A program made the translations under genes and the position numbers. A stretch of DNA of 26,649 nucleotides from Acidobacteriota bacterium. Lineage in GTDB: Bacteria; Acidobacteriota; Terriglobia; Terriglobales; Acidobacteriaceae. The stretch lies in contig JAJZAL010000046.1 of the NCBI GenBank assembly GCA_021799405.1, positions 1 to 26,649 on the forward strand, read 5' to 3'. Positions 15,422-24,139 of this stretch are shown here, one piece after another (position 1 is the first letter of the stretch; the number at the start of each line of letters is the position of its first letter). The notes under the pieces are model-generated. The model was not told the origin of the DNA. It ran no database searches and saw only the letters and a program-made list of their open reading frames with translations.

Positions 15422-18400
15422 ATGATCCTCCCGTTTGTCCGCGAAATCTTTGCGGATCTGGAGCACGGTTCAGCATTTGAGCGCGTTCGCAGGCATCTGA
15501 GCCTGGGTACGGGGCGGAGACGTGTGTCCGGATTGACCGTCACCGCGCGGGCGCTGTACGTGCCGCTGATGGCGCGGGCGGCCAAGCAGCCGGTCATTCT
15601 GGTGGTGGCCGACAACAAGGCCGCCGAGGCGCTGGAGCCGCTACTCAAGGCCGGCTGCGAGCTGACCGGCGCCGTGGACCCGGAGCGGGTCGTGCGGTTG
15701 CCGGCCCACGATGTGCTTCCCTTCGAAAATCTTTCTCCCCATCCCGATGTACAGGAACGGCGTGCGGCCGCTTTGTGGAAGCTGGCCACAGGCGCGGTTT
15801 CGATCCTGATAGCGCCCGTGGAAGCTGCTGCGCTCAGGCTGTTCGACCGCGAGTATTATGCCGGGCTGGCGGTAACGCTGCGGCGCGGTGAAGAGGTGGA
15901 CCTTGAGGTGCTGACCGGGCACTTGGCCAGCGTGGGCTATACGCAGGCGGATCTGGTCGAGATGCCGGGGCAGTTCACGCGGCGGGGCGGCATCCTGGAC
16001 GTCTATTCTCCAGAAGCCGATCGCCCGGTGCGCATCGAATTCTTCGGCGACGAGATTGACACCATACGCAAGTTCGATCCGGAGACGCAGCGGTCCCAGG
16101 CCGGCCTCGACGAGACTCTTCTGCTTCCGCTCACCGAAACGCCGGTGACCGAGCAACTGCTGGCAGCGGTCCATGCGCGGTTGAGCCGGGATCGCGTGCA
16201 AGTGGAAACCTCAGACGAAGAGGCGATCGAGGAGATGGCCGTGGAGGCAGCGGCGGCTGGCGGGGTGAGCGTGTTTCCGGGGTGGGAATTCTTCACCACC
16301 GTGGCTGGAGCGCAGAAATCGCTCCTCTCATTGGCGCCCCGGTGCGCCCTCTTTGTCGACGAGCCGGCAATGGTGCGTAACCAGATTGATCGCTGGTGGA
16401 ACAAGGTGGAGCAGCGGCATGAGCGGTCGGGGATCGGGTCGCTGATCCGCCCGGAAGATATCTATCTGCGGCCGGAGGTATTGCAGGCGTCACTGGACGC
16501 GCACATGGGGCTGGACCTGGATCAATTGGGCGTGGTGGACGTGCTGGACGAAGACTCCACGCTGGGCGAAATCGAACTGCAGACGCGGCCCACACTCAGA
16601 TTCCACGGCTCAATTCCCGCGCTGACCGAACAGTTGCGCAACCTGATGGCGGCAGAGACGCGGATTGTGCTGGCCGCGCCAAACCAGGGCGAGGTGGAAC
16701 GGCTGGCAACCGTGCTCCGCGAGTACCAGGTTCCCTACCGGCTGGGCAGCCGTGTAACGCGCCCCGGCGGCGAAATGATCCTGGACGAGGGCAGCTACCT
16801 GGCCGGCGATCTGCGCGTGCCGGTGATTGTGCGCACGCCGCTTGCTTCAGGCGTGAGCTTTGCCGGCGCGAACCTGATCGTCTTCGGGGCCAATGATCTC
16901 TCCGACGAAGCGGACGTGATGGCGCGACCCGCGCCAAAGCGGTCAAAAACCGCGGCGACCGCGGCGTTCGTTTCGGACTTTCGCGACCTCAGCATCGGTG
17001 ATTACGTTGTGCACGTGGAGCACGGCATCGCGCAATATCAGGGACTGAAGGAGATCACGCAGGACGGGCTCTCAGTGGAGTTCATGATCCTGGAGTTTGC
17101 CGAGCAGGCCAAGCTCTATGTGCCGCTGACGCGCCTGGACTTGATCCAGAAGTACCGCTCGACGGAGTCGGGACCGGCGCCGGTGCTGAACAAGCTCGGT
17201 TCGCAGCAGTGGACCAAGACCAAAGCGCGCGTGCGCAAGGCCATGCAGGACATGGCGGCGGAGCTGCTGAAGCTGTATGCGACAAGGCAAACGGCCGAGG
17301 GAACGGCTTTCTCACAGGACAATGAATTTCAACGCGAGTTTGAGGACGCATTCGACTACAACGAAACCGAAGACCAGTTGGCGGCCATTCAGGCGATCAA
17401 AGAAGACATGGAAGCGACCACGCCGATGGACCGCCTGCTCTGCGGCGACGTGGGTTACGGCAAGACAGAAGTGGCCATGCGCGCTGCCTTCAAGGCCGTG
17501 CAGGACGGCAAGCAGGTCGCGGTCCTGACGCCGACGACCGTGCTCAGCTTCCAACACTTCGAGACCTTCAAGAGGCGGTTTGCGCAGTTCCCCATCAACA
17601 TCGAGATGATCTCGCGCTTCCGCACGGCGAAGGAGCAGAAGCAGATTGTGGAGCAGGTCGAGACTGGCAAGGTTGACATCCTGATTGGGACGCACCGCCT
17701 GCTCTCAAAGGATATCAAGTTCCAGGATCTGGGCCTGCTGGTCGTGGACGAGGAACAGCGCTTCGGCGTGCGCCACAAGGAGCGGCTGAAGCAGATGCGC
17801 AAGGAGATCGATGTGCTGGCAATGAGCGCCACGCCGATTCCGCGCACGCTGCACATGTCTCTGGTCGGGCTGCGTGACATGAGCGTAATCGAAACGCCGC
17901 CCAAAGACCGGATGGCGATTCAAACGGTCGTGGCAAAGTTCGACGAAAAACTGGTGCGCTCAGCCGTCGAAATGGAACTGGAGCGCGGCGGGCAGGTGTA
18001 CTTTGTGCATAACCGCGTGGAATCGATCTATGAAATTGCCGCGCGGATTCAGGAGTTGGTGCCGGCAGCGCGCGTTGCCGTCGGCCACGGGCAGATGGGC
18101 GAAAGCGATCTGGAGAAGGTGATGCTCGCCTTCATGCGCCACGAGTTTGACGTGCTGGTGGCGACGACGATCATCGAAAACGGGCTGGACATTCCGCTGG
18201 CGAATACGATCCTGATCAACCGCGCGGACCGGCATGGACTGAGCGAGCTCTACCAGTTGCGCGGGCGCGTAGGGCGATCAAATCGAAGAGCGTATGCATA
18301 TTTACTTATTCCTCCTGAAAACGAGCTCACAGAGATTGCGCGCAGGCGCCTGGCGGCGTTGAAGGAATTCAGCGATCTGGGCGCGGGATTCAAGATCGCC

Positions 18401-19000
18401 GCGCTGGACCTGGAGTTGCGTGGCGCAGGCAACATGCTGGGCGGCGAACAGAGCGGGCACATCGAGGCGGTCGGCTTCGAGTTATACACGTCGATGCTTG
18501 AGGCCGCGGTGAAGGAACTGAAGGGCGAGACCAGCGAAGAACGGCCAGCGACACAACTCAACCTGGGCATCGCCTTGCGTATTGACGAGAGCTACGTTCC
18601 CGAGGAGAACCAGCGGCTGAGGCTTTACAAGAAGATTGCCGGCGCCAGGAGCGAAGCCGCCGTAGACGAGGTCCGGGCAGAAATGCAGGACCGATATGGC
18701 TCGTTGCCCGATGCGACGGTATATCTGCTGGAAGCGGCCATGCTGCGGCTCAGATGCGAGCGGATCGGCATCGCGCAGATCGACCGCAAGCGCGGCGAAG
18801 TGCAGATCCGATTCACGGAGAACGCCGCCGTCGACCCGCAGCATCTGATGCGGCTGGTGGCGAGACATGCGAAGCGGGGCGCTCAATTCACGCCGCAAGG
18901 GCTGCTGAAGTATCCTTTGGGAGCCACACGGCCCGATGAAGTCCTGCTCGAAATACAAGACGTGCTGGAGAGCCTGGCGCCAGCAACCATAAACGCATAA
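15422..19000 (+). CDS. mfd: Transcription-repair coupling factor
   Basis: 1192 residues, full length. Mfd binds stalled RNA polymerase, removes it using ATP and recruits UvrA. Seen in order: the UvrB-like N-terminal module ([37 protein letters not shown]), the RNA-polymerase interacting domain (about 518-590, [18 protein letters not shown]), helicase Walker [10 protein letters not shown] (about 674), the DEEQ box (about 775) followed by [20 protein letters not shown], the translocase motif [12 protein letters not shown], the [16 protein letters not shown] segment (about 997) and the C-terminal TRCF domain. No damage is seen. It is followed after 29 nt by the DUF885 gene. Confidence 0.97.
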   Translation: MILPFVREIFADLEHGSAFERVRRHLSLGTGRRRVSGLTVTARALYVPLMARAAKQPVILVVADNKAAEALEPLLKAGCELTGAVDPERVVRLPAHDVLPFENLSPHPDVQERRAAALWKLATGAVSILIAPVEAAALRLFDREYYAGLAVTLRRGEEVDLEVLTGHLASVGYTQADLVEMPGQFTRRGGILDVYSPEADRPVRIEFFGDEIDTIRKFDPETQRSQAGLDETLLLPLTETPVTEQLLAAVHARLSRDRVQVETSDEEAIEEMAVEAAAAGGVSVFPGWEFFTTVAGAQKSLLSLAPRCALFVDEPAMVRNQIDRWWNKVEQRHERSGIGSLIRPEDIYLRPEVLQASLDAHMGLDLDQLGVVDVLDEDSTLGEIELQTRPTLRFHGSIPALTEQLRNLMAAETRIVLAAPNQGEVERLATVLREYQVPYRLGSRVTRPGGEMILDEGSYLAGDLRVPVIVRTPLASGVSFAGANLIVFGANDLSDEADVMARPAPKRSKTAATAAFVSDFRDLSIGDYVVHVEHGIAQYQGLKEITQDGLSVEFMILEFAEQAKLYVPLTRLDLIQKYRSTESGPAPVLNKLGSQQWTKTKARVRKAMQDMAAELLKLYATRQTAEGTAFSQDNEFQREFEDAFDYNETEDQLAAIQAIKEDMEATTPMDRLLCGDVGYGKTEVAMRAAFKAVQDGKQVAVLTPTTVLSFQHFETFKRRFAQFPINIEMISRFRTAKEQKQIVEQVETGKVDILIGTHRLLSKDIKFQDLGLLVVDEEQRFGVRHKERLKQMRKEIDVLAMSATPIPRTLHMSLVGLRDMSVIETPPKDRMAIQTVVAKFDEKLVRSAVEMELERGGQVYFVHNRVESIYEIAARIQELVPAARVAVGHGQMGESDLEKVMLAFMRHEFDVLVATTIIENGLDIPLANTILINRADRHGLSELYQLRGRVGRSNRRAYAYLLIPPENELTEIARRRLAALKEFSDLGAGFKIAALDLELRGAGNMLGGEQSGHIEAVGFELYTSMLEAAVKELKGETSEERPATQLNLGIALRIDESYVPEENQRLRLYKKIAGARSEAAVDEVRAEMQDRYGSLPDATVYLLEAAMLRLRCERIGIAQIDRKRGEVQIRFTENAAVDPQHLMRLVARHAKRGAQFTPQGLLKYPLGATRPDEVLLEIQDVLESLAPATINA

Positions 19001-19029
19001 GTTACCACGTTTTCTTTAAGTGAGATTCA

Positions 19030-20790
19030 ATGAAGAAAGCAAGTTTGTTGATGGCACTTGGAGTTTGCATGTCTTCCGTCCTTTCCGCACAGACCACGCA
19101 ACCGAACTGGAAGCAGGAGTTCCAGAGAGCCTCGGACGAATACTTCGACCAGGTGTATTTCCCCTATTCGCCAACAAACGGGACATCGGTCGGGTATCAC
19201 CAATACGATGGCCAGTTGGAGGATTACTCGCGCAAAACCATCGATGCGGAGATTGCGGCACTGAAAAACTTCGAACAGCGCATCGAAGCCATTCATCCAG
19301 ATAACTCCGTGTCCGATTTTGTTCCGCGCAGTGACCGGGAAATTGTGCTCGGGAATATCCGGTCCACGCTGTTGACGCTGGAGTCCATCCGGCCCTGGGA
19401 GAAGAACGCGGACAACTATTCGAGTACCTGCGCCAATGCCGCATTTGTGCTTATGGAACGCAAATTTGCGCCGCCGGACCAGCGGCTGCGCTCGCTTGTC
19501 GCGCGCGAGAAGCAGATGCCGAAGCTCCTGGCCGAGGCGCGCGTAAATCTGAAGAATCCTCCGCGCGTCTATACCGAGATTGCCATTGAGCAATTGCCGG
19601 GGATCATCAGCTTCTTTGAGCACGATGTTCCGCTGGCCTTTGCAAATGCCAGCGACGCCGAGTTGAAGGCCGAGTTTGCGCGGACCAATGCCGCGGTCAT
19701 CGCGGCGCTGCAAAGCTATCAGGGCTGGCTCAAATCTGATCTGCTTGCCCGGTCCAACGGAGATTTTCGCATCAGCGCAGACGCCTTTCGCAAGAAGCTC
19801 GAATACGACGAGATGGTAGATTTGCCGCTGGACAGGCTGCTGGAGATTGGCTGGGCTGATCTACACAAAAATCAAGCGCACTTCAAGAAGGTTGCAGCGG
19901 AATTGGATCCGAGCAAGACGCCGCGCCAGGTGCTGGAGGAACTGGATGCGGATCATCCCGCTCCGGATCAGTTGCTCAACAGCTTTCGCGCGACCTTCAA
20001 CGGATTAGTGAGCTTCATCAATGCGCATCATATCGTTACCATTCCGTCGAACGTCAGGCCGATCGTGGAAGAAACGCCACCCTTCATGCGCGCTACCACC
20101 TTTGCCAGCATGGATACTCCGGGGCCATACGAGACACACGCAACCGAAGCCTACTTCAACGTGACCCTTCCGGATCCATCGATGACACCCGCGCAAGTGG
20201 AGGGCTACATGCACTCATTCAACGTGGGCACCGTGATTTCGACGGCTGTGCACGAGGCTTATCCCGGGCACTATGTGCAATTCCTGTGGGTTCCGAAGGC
20301 GCCGAGCCGCGTGCGTAAATTGCTGGGCGCCAACACAAATGTTGAAGGATGGGCGCACTACTGCGAGCAGATGATGCTGGACGAGGGCTATGGGCAGCCA
20401 GGAGCGGGAGCCAGAGATGAGCGCGAATCGAAACTCCTGCGGCTGGGACAGTTGCAGGATGCGTTGCTCCGTGACGCGCGCTTTATTGTGGGCATTGAGA
20501 TGCACACCGGCAAGATGACAATGGCGCAGGCCGAGGAGTTTTTCCAGCGGGAAGGCTACCAGTCAAAAGAAACTGCGATTGTGGAAACGAAGCGCGGCAC
20601 CAGCGATCCCACTTATCTCTACTACACGCTCGGCAAGCTGGAGATCCTGAATCTGCGCGAAGACCTCGAAAAGAAGGAAGGCGCGGCCTTTTCGCTCGAG
20701 AAGTTTCACGATGATTTTTTGCGCCAGGGATTTCCACCTGTGAAGATTGTGAGAGAGGCGATGATGGGAGATAACTCACCCACGCTCTAG
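19030..20790 (+). CDS. DUF885-family exported protein, putative metallohydrolase
   Basis: 586 residues. An N-terminal signal peptide (MKKASLLMALGVCMSSVLSA, cleavage likely before QTTQ) sends it out of the cytoplasm. The family hallmark HEAYPGH (His408, Glu409, His414) is followed by NVEGWAHYCEQMMLDEGY, together resembling a zinc-peptidase arrangement, and SDPTYLYYTLGKLEIL is also conserved. DUF885 proteins are generally regarded as putative peptidases; the substrate is unknown. The length is typical. ATG 19030 has AGTGAG about 5 nt upstream. It lies 29 nt after mfd and is probably cotranscribed, without an obvious functional tie. Confidence 0.88.
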   Translation: MKKASLLMALGVCMSSVLSAQTTQPNWKQEFQRASDEYFDQVYFPYSPTNGTSVGYHQYDGQLEDYSRKTIDAEIAALKNFEQRIEAIHPDNSVSDFVPRSDREIVLGNIRSTLLTLESIRPWEKNADNYSSTCANAAFVLMERKFAPPDQRLRSLVAREKQMPKLLAEARVNLKNPPRVYTEIAIEQLPGIISFFEHDVPLAFANASDAELKAEFARTNAAVIAALQSYQGWLKSDLLARSNGDFRISADAFRKKLEYDEMVDLPLDRLLEIGWADLHKNQAHFKKVAAELDPSKTPRQVLEELDADHPAPDQLLNSFRATFNGLVSFINAHHIVTIPSNVRPIVEETPPFMRATTFASMDTPGPYETHATEAYFNVTLPDPSMTPAQVEGYMHSFNVGTVISTAVHEAYPGHYVQFLWVPKAPSRVRKLLGANTNVEGWAHYCEQMMLDEGYGQPGAGARDERESKLLRLGQLQDALLRDARFIVGIEMHTGKMTMAQAEEFFQREGYQSKETAIVETKRGTSDPTYLYYTLGKLEILNLREDLEKKEGAAFSLEKFHDDFLRQGFPPVKIVREAMMGDNSPTL

Positions 20791-20838
20791 TATGCTGACG
20801 AAAGCGGGCTACATCCGGAGAGCTTACTGAAGACCGAC

Positions 20839-20867
20839 TTGATCCCCGCGGCACGCTAAGATAAACA
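20839..20867 (+). promoter_or_regulatory. Possible sigma-70-type promoter for galU
   Basis: TTGATC (20839-20844) and TAAACA (20862-20867) are separated by 17 nt. The -35 matches the consensus at four of six positions and the -10 at three of six. It would start transcription about 80 nt before the galU ATG. The match is weak. Confidence 0.25.
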
Positions 20868-20953
20868 TAGATTGTTGATCGCGGAGCGCAAGATGACAGG
20901 CTTGCCAATCAATTGATTTTCGGCCTTGGCACCTGAAGAGTTGAGGAGATGAG

Positions 20954-21829
20954 ATGAGCAAACGGGTACGGAAAGCAGTCTTTCCCGCCGGAGGCCTAGG
21001 CACGCGGTTCCTGCCTGCCACAAAGGTCATTCCGAAGGAGATGCTTGCGCTGGTCGACAAGCCCATCATCCAGTACGGAGTGGAAGAAGCAATCGCATCG
21101 GGGATCGAGCACATCATCATCATCACCGGCCGCGGCAAGGGCACGATGGAAGACCACTTCGACAATAGCTTTGAACTGGACGCCACGCTGGAGCGCCGGG
21201 GGAAGAAGGAATTGCTCGAAGTATCACGCAGCGTGGCCACGCTGGCGCGGATCAGTTACGTGCGGCAGAAAGAGCCTCTAGGGCTGGGCCATGCGGTCCT
21301 GTGCGCCAAAGAGTTGGTGGGAGATGAGCCGTTTGCCGTAATCCTGCCCGACGACGTAATCGACGCCGATCCGCCCTGCCTGAGGCAAATGATCAATGTG
21401 TTCTGCGAAAGAGGCGGATCGGTGCTGGCAACGCAAACCGTAGAGGGACCGGGTATCAGCGCCTATGGTGTGCTGGCAGGCTCTCCGGATCCCGGCAATC
21501 CAAGGATTTATAACTGCACCGGCATGGTGGAGAAACCCAAGTTCGAAGAAGCTCCATCAACACAGGCGATCATCGGGCGCTATGTGCTCACGCCTCGGGT
21601 CTTCGCACTGCTGGAACAGACTCGGCCCGGCGCCGGTGGCGAGATACAACTGACTGACGGCATCAAAGCGTTGCTGAAAGAAGAGAAGGTCTACGGTTAT
21701 ACCTTCGAGGGCAAGCGCTACGACGCGGGCGATAAGTTTGGCATGCTGCAGGCAACCGTGGAGTTTGCGCTCAAGCGGCCGGAGTTCGGGGTAAGGTTCA
21801 GGGAGTATCTCAAAGGGCTGAAGCTCTAA
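20954..21829 (+). CDS. galU: UTP-glucose-1-phosphate uridylyltransferase
   Basis: 291 residues, normal length. It makes UDP-glucose from UTP and glucose-1-phosphate for polysaccharide and envelope synthesis. Seen: the nucleotide-binding signature FPAGGLGTRFLPATKVIPKE (from residue 10), DKPIIQYGVEEAIASGI, ITGRGKGTMEDHFD, the QKEPLGLGHAV loop, LPDDVIDAD, the GMVEKP lysine motif, GGEIQLTDGI and GKRYDAGDKFGM. The ribosome site GAGGAG lies 5 nt before ATG 20954. The phosphohexomutase at 10858-12267 could supply its glucose-1-phosphate. It converges with the thioredoxin-like gene. Confidence 0.96.
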   Translation: MSKRVRKAVFPAGGLGTRFLPATKVIPKEMLALVDKPIIQYGVEEAIASGIEHIIIITGRGKGTMEDHFDNSFELDATLERRGKKELLEVSRSVATLARISYVRQKEPLGLGHAVLCAKELVGDEPFAVILPDDVIDADPPCLRQMINVFCERGGSVLATQTVEGPGISAYGVLAGSPDPGNPRIYNCTGMVEKPKFEEAPSTQAIIGRYVLTPRVFALLEQTRPGAGGEIQLTDGIKALLKEEKVYGYTFEGKRYDAGDKFGMLQATVEFALKRPEFGVRFREYLKGLKL

Positions 21830-21906
21830 AGCGGAGTTAGCGGGGCTTGACTCATAACTCGTGCTATGTCCATGTGATTTTGTAATCGAACCTTTGATCT
21901 TGGGTG

Positions 21907-21942
21907 CCCAGGTCTCGTCCGCCGCGGCGGATGGGACCTGGG
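21907..21942. repeat. 36-nt gapless palindromic element
   Basis: Outer arms CCCAGGTC/GACCTGGG and inner arms CCGCCG/CGGCGG are joined by TCGT/ATGG with two wobble pairs, making an 18-bp stem without a spacer. A second small hairpin, CGCCGC/GCGGCG with a CCC loop, lies at 21985-21999. Both sit between convergent stops of galU and the thioredoxin-like gene. I recall similar CCCAGGTCTCG palindromes scattered in acidobacterial genomes, so this may be a REP-like element; it has only one copy here. Confidence 0.6.
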
Positions 21943-22015
21943 AGGCCAAAGAATTACAGCGACACTCTACTACCTCCGCTAATTCGCCGCCCCGCGGCGG
22001 ACTAACTTCGCCCTC

Positions 22016-22573
22016 TTATTCCTTCCACTTAATGTTGCATCCAATAGAAGGCCGCTGATCCGCTGGTACGGGCTTGCCGGCCAGAACCGTATCAATGGCG
22101 GCGCGCAGGTCTTCGCCAGTTACGGGGATGCCTTTGCCGGGGCGGCTGGAATCGTATTGCCCGCGATAGACAAGGCGGAAATCCCGATCGAAAAGAAAGA
22201 AGTCCGGCGTGCAGGCGGCCTTGTAAGCGCGAGCCACGGCCTGCGTTTCGTCATATAAGTAGGGGAAGTTGAAGCCGTTGGCCTGGGATTGCCGCTTGAG
22301 GTTCTCCGGGCTGTCTTCAGGATGCGTGCTCACATCGTTGGCGCTGATGGCCACGATGGCAATCGGCTTTCCGGCATAGTCCGCGCCCAGTTTCCCGAGC
22401 GTCTTCTCAATGTGCTTCACATAGGGACAGTGCGTGCAAATGAACATCACCAATAGCGCATCCTTGCCGCGGAAATCGTCGCGGCGGACGTTTTTTCCCG
22501 TCACCGCACAGGTAAGCGCAAAGTCGGGGGCGATGGTTCCCAGGTCGAGCATGGTGGATTCAGTAAGTGCCAT
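22016..22573 (-). CDS. Thioredoxin-fold protein of the AhpC/TSA (PRX-like) type
   Basis: 185 residues, without a signal peptide, so cytoplasmic. Seen: the redoxin start APDFALTCAVTGKNVRRDDFRG, the redox motif CTHCPYVKHIE (Cys46 and Cys49), the AISANDVSTHPEDSPENLK segment, the cis-proline region ACTPDFFLFDRDFRLVYRGQYD, and the end PSIGCNIKWKE. These features fit the PRX-like1 group of thioredoxin-family proteins, which probably act as thiol-disulfide oxidoreductases or peroxidases. Substrates are not known. AAGGAG lies 8 nt before ATG 22573. It follows ruvB on the same strand by 53 nt and may share its transcript. Confidence 0.9.
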   Translation of the reverse strand: MALTESTMLDLGTIAPDFALTCAVTGKNVRRDDFRGKDALLVMFICTHCPYVKHIEKTLGKLGADYAGKPIAIVAISANDVSTHPEDSPENLKRQSQANGFNFPYLYDETQAVARAYKAACTPDFFLFDRDFRLVYRGQYDSSRPGKGIPVTGEDLRAAIDTVLAGKPVPADQRPSIGCNIKWKE

Positions 22574-22626
22574 TGCTGATTCTCCTTGAGCGGTAATAGG
22601 GCTGCACAGGCCAGCTCCGCTTAGAT

Positions 22627-23664
22627 TTAGAACAATCCCGGCTGGCGGCCCGGCATCGCCAGGCCAAAGTGTTCATAAGCAAGGCGTGTGGCTACACGGC
22701 CACGCGGCGTGCGGTCGAGAAATCCGATTTGAATGAGAAATGGCTCGTAAACCTCTTCAAGCGCATCTTCCTCTTCGGCAAGGGTCGCGGCCAAGGTGCC
22801 TAATCCTACAGGTCCGCCATCGTACTTCTGCATGATGGTCAGCAACAGGCGGCGGTCGATCTCATCAAAACCGTGGGCATCCACTTCAAGCATGGTGAGC
22901 GCGGCATTCGCCGTGGGCCGATCGATGAGGCCGGTGCCGCGCACCTGCGCATAGTCGCGCACGCGGCGCAGCAGGCGATTGGCGATGCGCGGTGTACCAC
23001 GGGAGCGGAGCGCGATTTCAGAGGCGCCGTCGCGGTCGATGGGCACCTGAAGAACCTCGGCGGAACGCTCAACAATCACGCGAAGCTCCTCTTCGGTATA
23101 GAACTGAAGGCGGAGAAGAATGCCGAAGCGCGATCGCAGTGGCGAAGAGAGAAGGCCGGGCCTGGTCGTCGCGCCAATAAAAGTGAATGGCTTGATCTCC
23201 ATCACGTGGGTGCGCGCCGCCGGACCCTGCCCGATGATGATGTCGAGCTTATAGTCCTCGAGCGCCGTATAAAGCTTCTCTTCCAGCACCGGCTGCATGC
23301 GATGAATCTCGTCGAGGAAAAGCACCTGACGGTCGCGCAGGTTGGTAAGGATTGCGGTCAGGTCACCCTGGATCTGGAGCGCGGGTCCGGAGGTCTGCTG
23401 GAAACCTACATCGAGTTCGTTGGCGATGATGGTGGCCAGAGTCGTCTTTCCCAGGCCGGGAGGGCCGAAGAGGAGCACGTGGTCCAGAGCCTCGCCGCGC
23501 GATTTAGCCGCCTCCAGTGCGATGGCCAACTGCTCCTTGGCCTTGGACTGGCCGATGAACTCGCCGAGCCAGCGTGGGCGCAGCTTCAGCTCAAAGCTCT
23601 GCTCCTCATCGGCGCGCACGGCGCTGACCAGACGTTCGGGAGAGTTGTCGCGGGCGATTGCCAT
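22627..23664 (-). CDS. ruvB: Holliday junction branch migration ATPase
   Basis: 345 residues, normal length. RuvB hexamers drive branch migration at Holliday junctions with RuvA. Seen: [11 protein letters not shown], Walker [10 protein letters not shown] (67-75), [19 protein letters not shown], Walker [10 protein letters not shown], the [19 protein letters not shown] sensor and arginine-finger region, [16 protein letters not shown], and the C-terminal winged helix with [16 protein letters not shown]. The frame is open 33 codons further upstream, but homology begins at about [16 protein letters not shown] 23664 has no Shine-Dalgarno sequence; a sigma-70-like promoter ends 10 nt before it, suggesting a leaderless mRNA. 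ruvA and ruvC are not adjacent. Confidence 0.96.
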   Translation of the reverse strand: MAIARDNSPERLVSAVRADEEQSFELKLRPRWLGEFIGQSKAKEQLAIALEAAKSRGEALDHVLLFGPPGLGKTTLATIIANELDVGFQQTSGPALQIQGDLTAILTNLRDRQVLFLDEIHRMQPVLEEKLYTALEDYKLDIIIGQGPAARTHVMEIKPFTFIGATTRPGLLSSPLRSRFGILLRLQFYTEEELRVIVERSAEVLQVPIDRDGASEIALRSRGTPRIANRLLRRVRDYAQVRGTGLIDRPTANAALTMLEVDAHGFDEIDRRLLLTIMQKYDGGPVGLGTLAATLAEEEDALEEVYEPFLIQIGFLDRTPRGRVATRLAYEHFGLAMPGRQPGLF

Positions 23665-23674
23665 TCTGAGGAGA

Positions 23675-23703
23675 AGTGTAGCCTGTGCGGGCTGGAGCGG
23701 CAA
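23675..23703 (-). promoter_or_regulatory. Sigma-70-like promoter of ruvB
   Basis: On the minus strand TTGCCG and TACACT are separated by exactly 17 nt; each matches four of six consensus positions. The -10 ends 10 nt before the ruvB ATG, so the predicted start site is within a few bases of the start codon. Confidence 0.45.
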
Positions 23704-23791
23704 AGCGCAGACTTCGCAGTTATGAATTGCCCACAGGCAGGCGCGTCCCGTGCGGTGGATCATTCCGTTGCGTATTCCGGCGCATTTTGCT

Positions 23792-23815
23792 CACCCTTCG
23801 CAAGGGTGCATTTTT
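23792..23815 (+). terminator. Terminator-like hairpin without an upstream gene
   Basis: Perfect arms CACCCTT and AAGGGTG with a CGC loop are followed by CA and five T residues. On the plus strand this has the form of an intrinsic terminator, yet the nearest upstream gene, ruvB, reads the other way. It may end an unannotated short transcript. Confidence 0.45.
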
Positions 23816-24139
23816 ACATTCACGCAACATGATCCGCCTTGATGACTCAAATTAGTTATTGATTCGACAGCTCGAACTACCCTAAAATTGCGTCACTTTG
23901 AAAAATTTGCTTGGTGTTGGGGCATTCTAAGAGCACTGAGCCGCGCATCATCTAAATAAAGCCTCCGAACGCAGACGCGAAGTCGTGCCTCATGCAGGCG
24001 CAACTCGCCGTTGAGAGGCAGTGGAAAAGAGGCCGGGACGGCTGACACGCGATATTTGTGTGCCGTTGCCAAGTACTGGAATGTTGGGCTGGACCACGGG
24101 CAATCTGATCCAGCGGGGCGGGATCGCCGGGAGATCGTT

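Larger units (their letters stand above)
23665..24139. other. Divergent intergenic region between ruvB and the Big-2 gene
   Basis: 475 bases. It contains the ruvB promoter candidate (23675-23703), a plus-strand terminator-like hairpin (23792-23815) and a GC-rich possible leader (about 23960-24139) before the lipoprotein gene. I checked the leader for a GEMM-type c-di-GMP riboswitch and did not find the conserved core. No gene was identified. Confidence 0.5.

Noticed and set aside
22873..23832. 319-codon plus-strand frame opposite ruvB
   Set aside because: ruvB on the other strand is unambiguous. The tail from 23722 lacks a ribosome site.
23960..24139. Possible GEMM (c-di-GMP) riboswitch before the Big-2 lipoprotein
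   Set aside because: AAAGCCTCCG resembles part of the motif, but the conserved CAGGGCAAACC core and receptor parts are absent.
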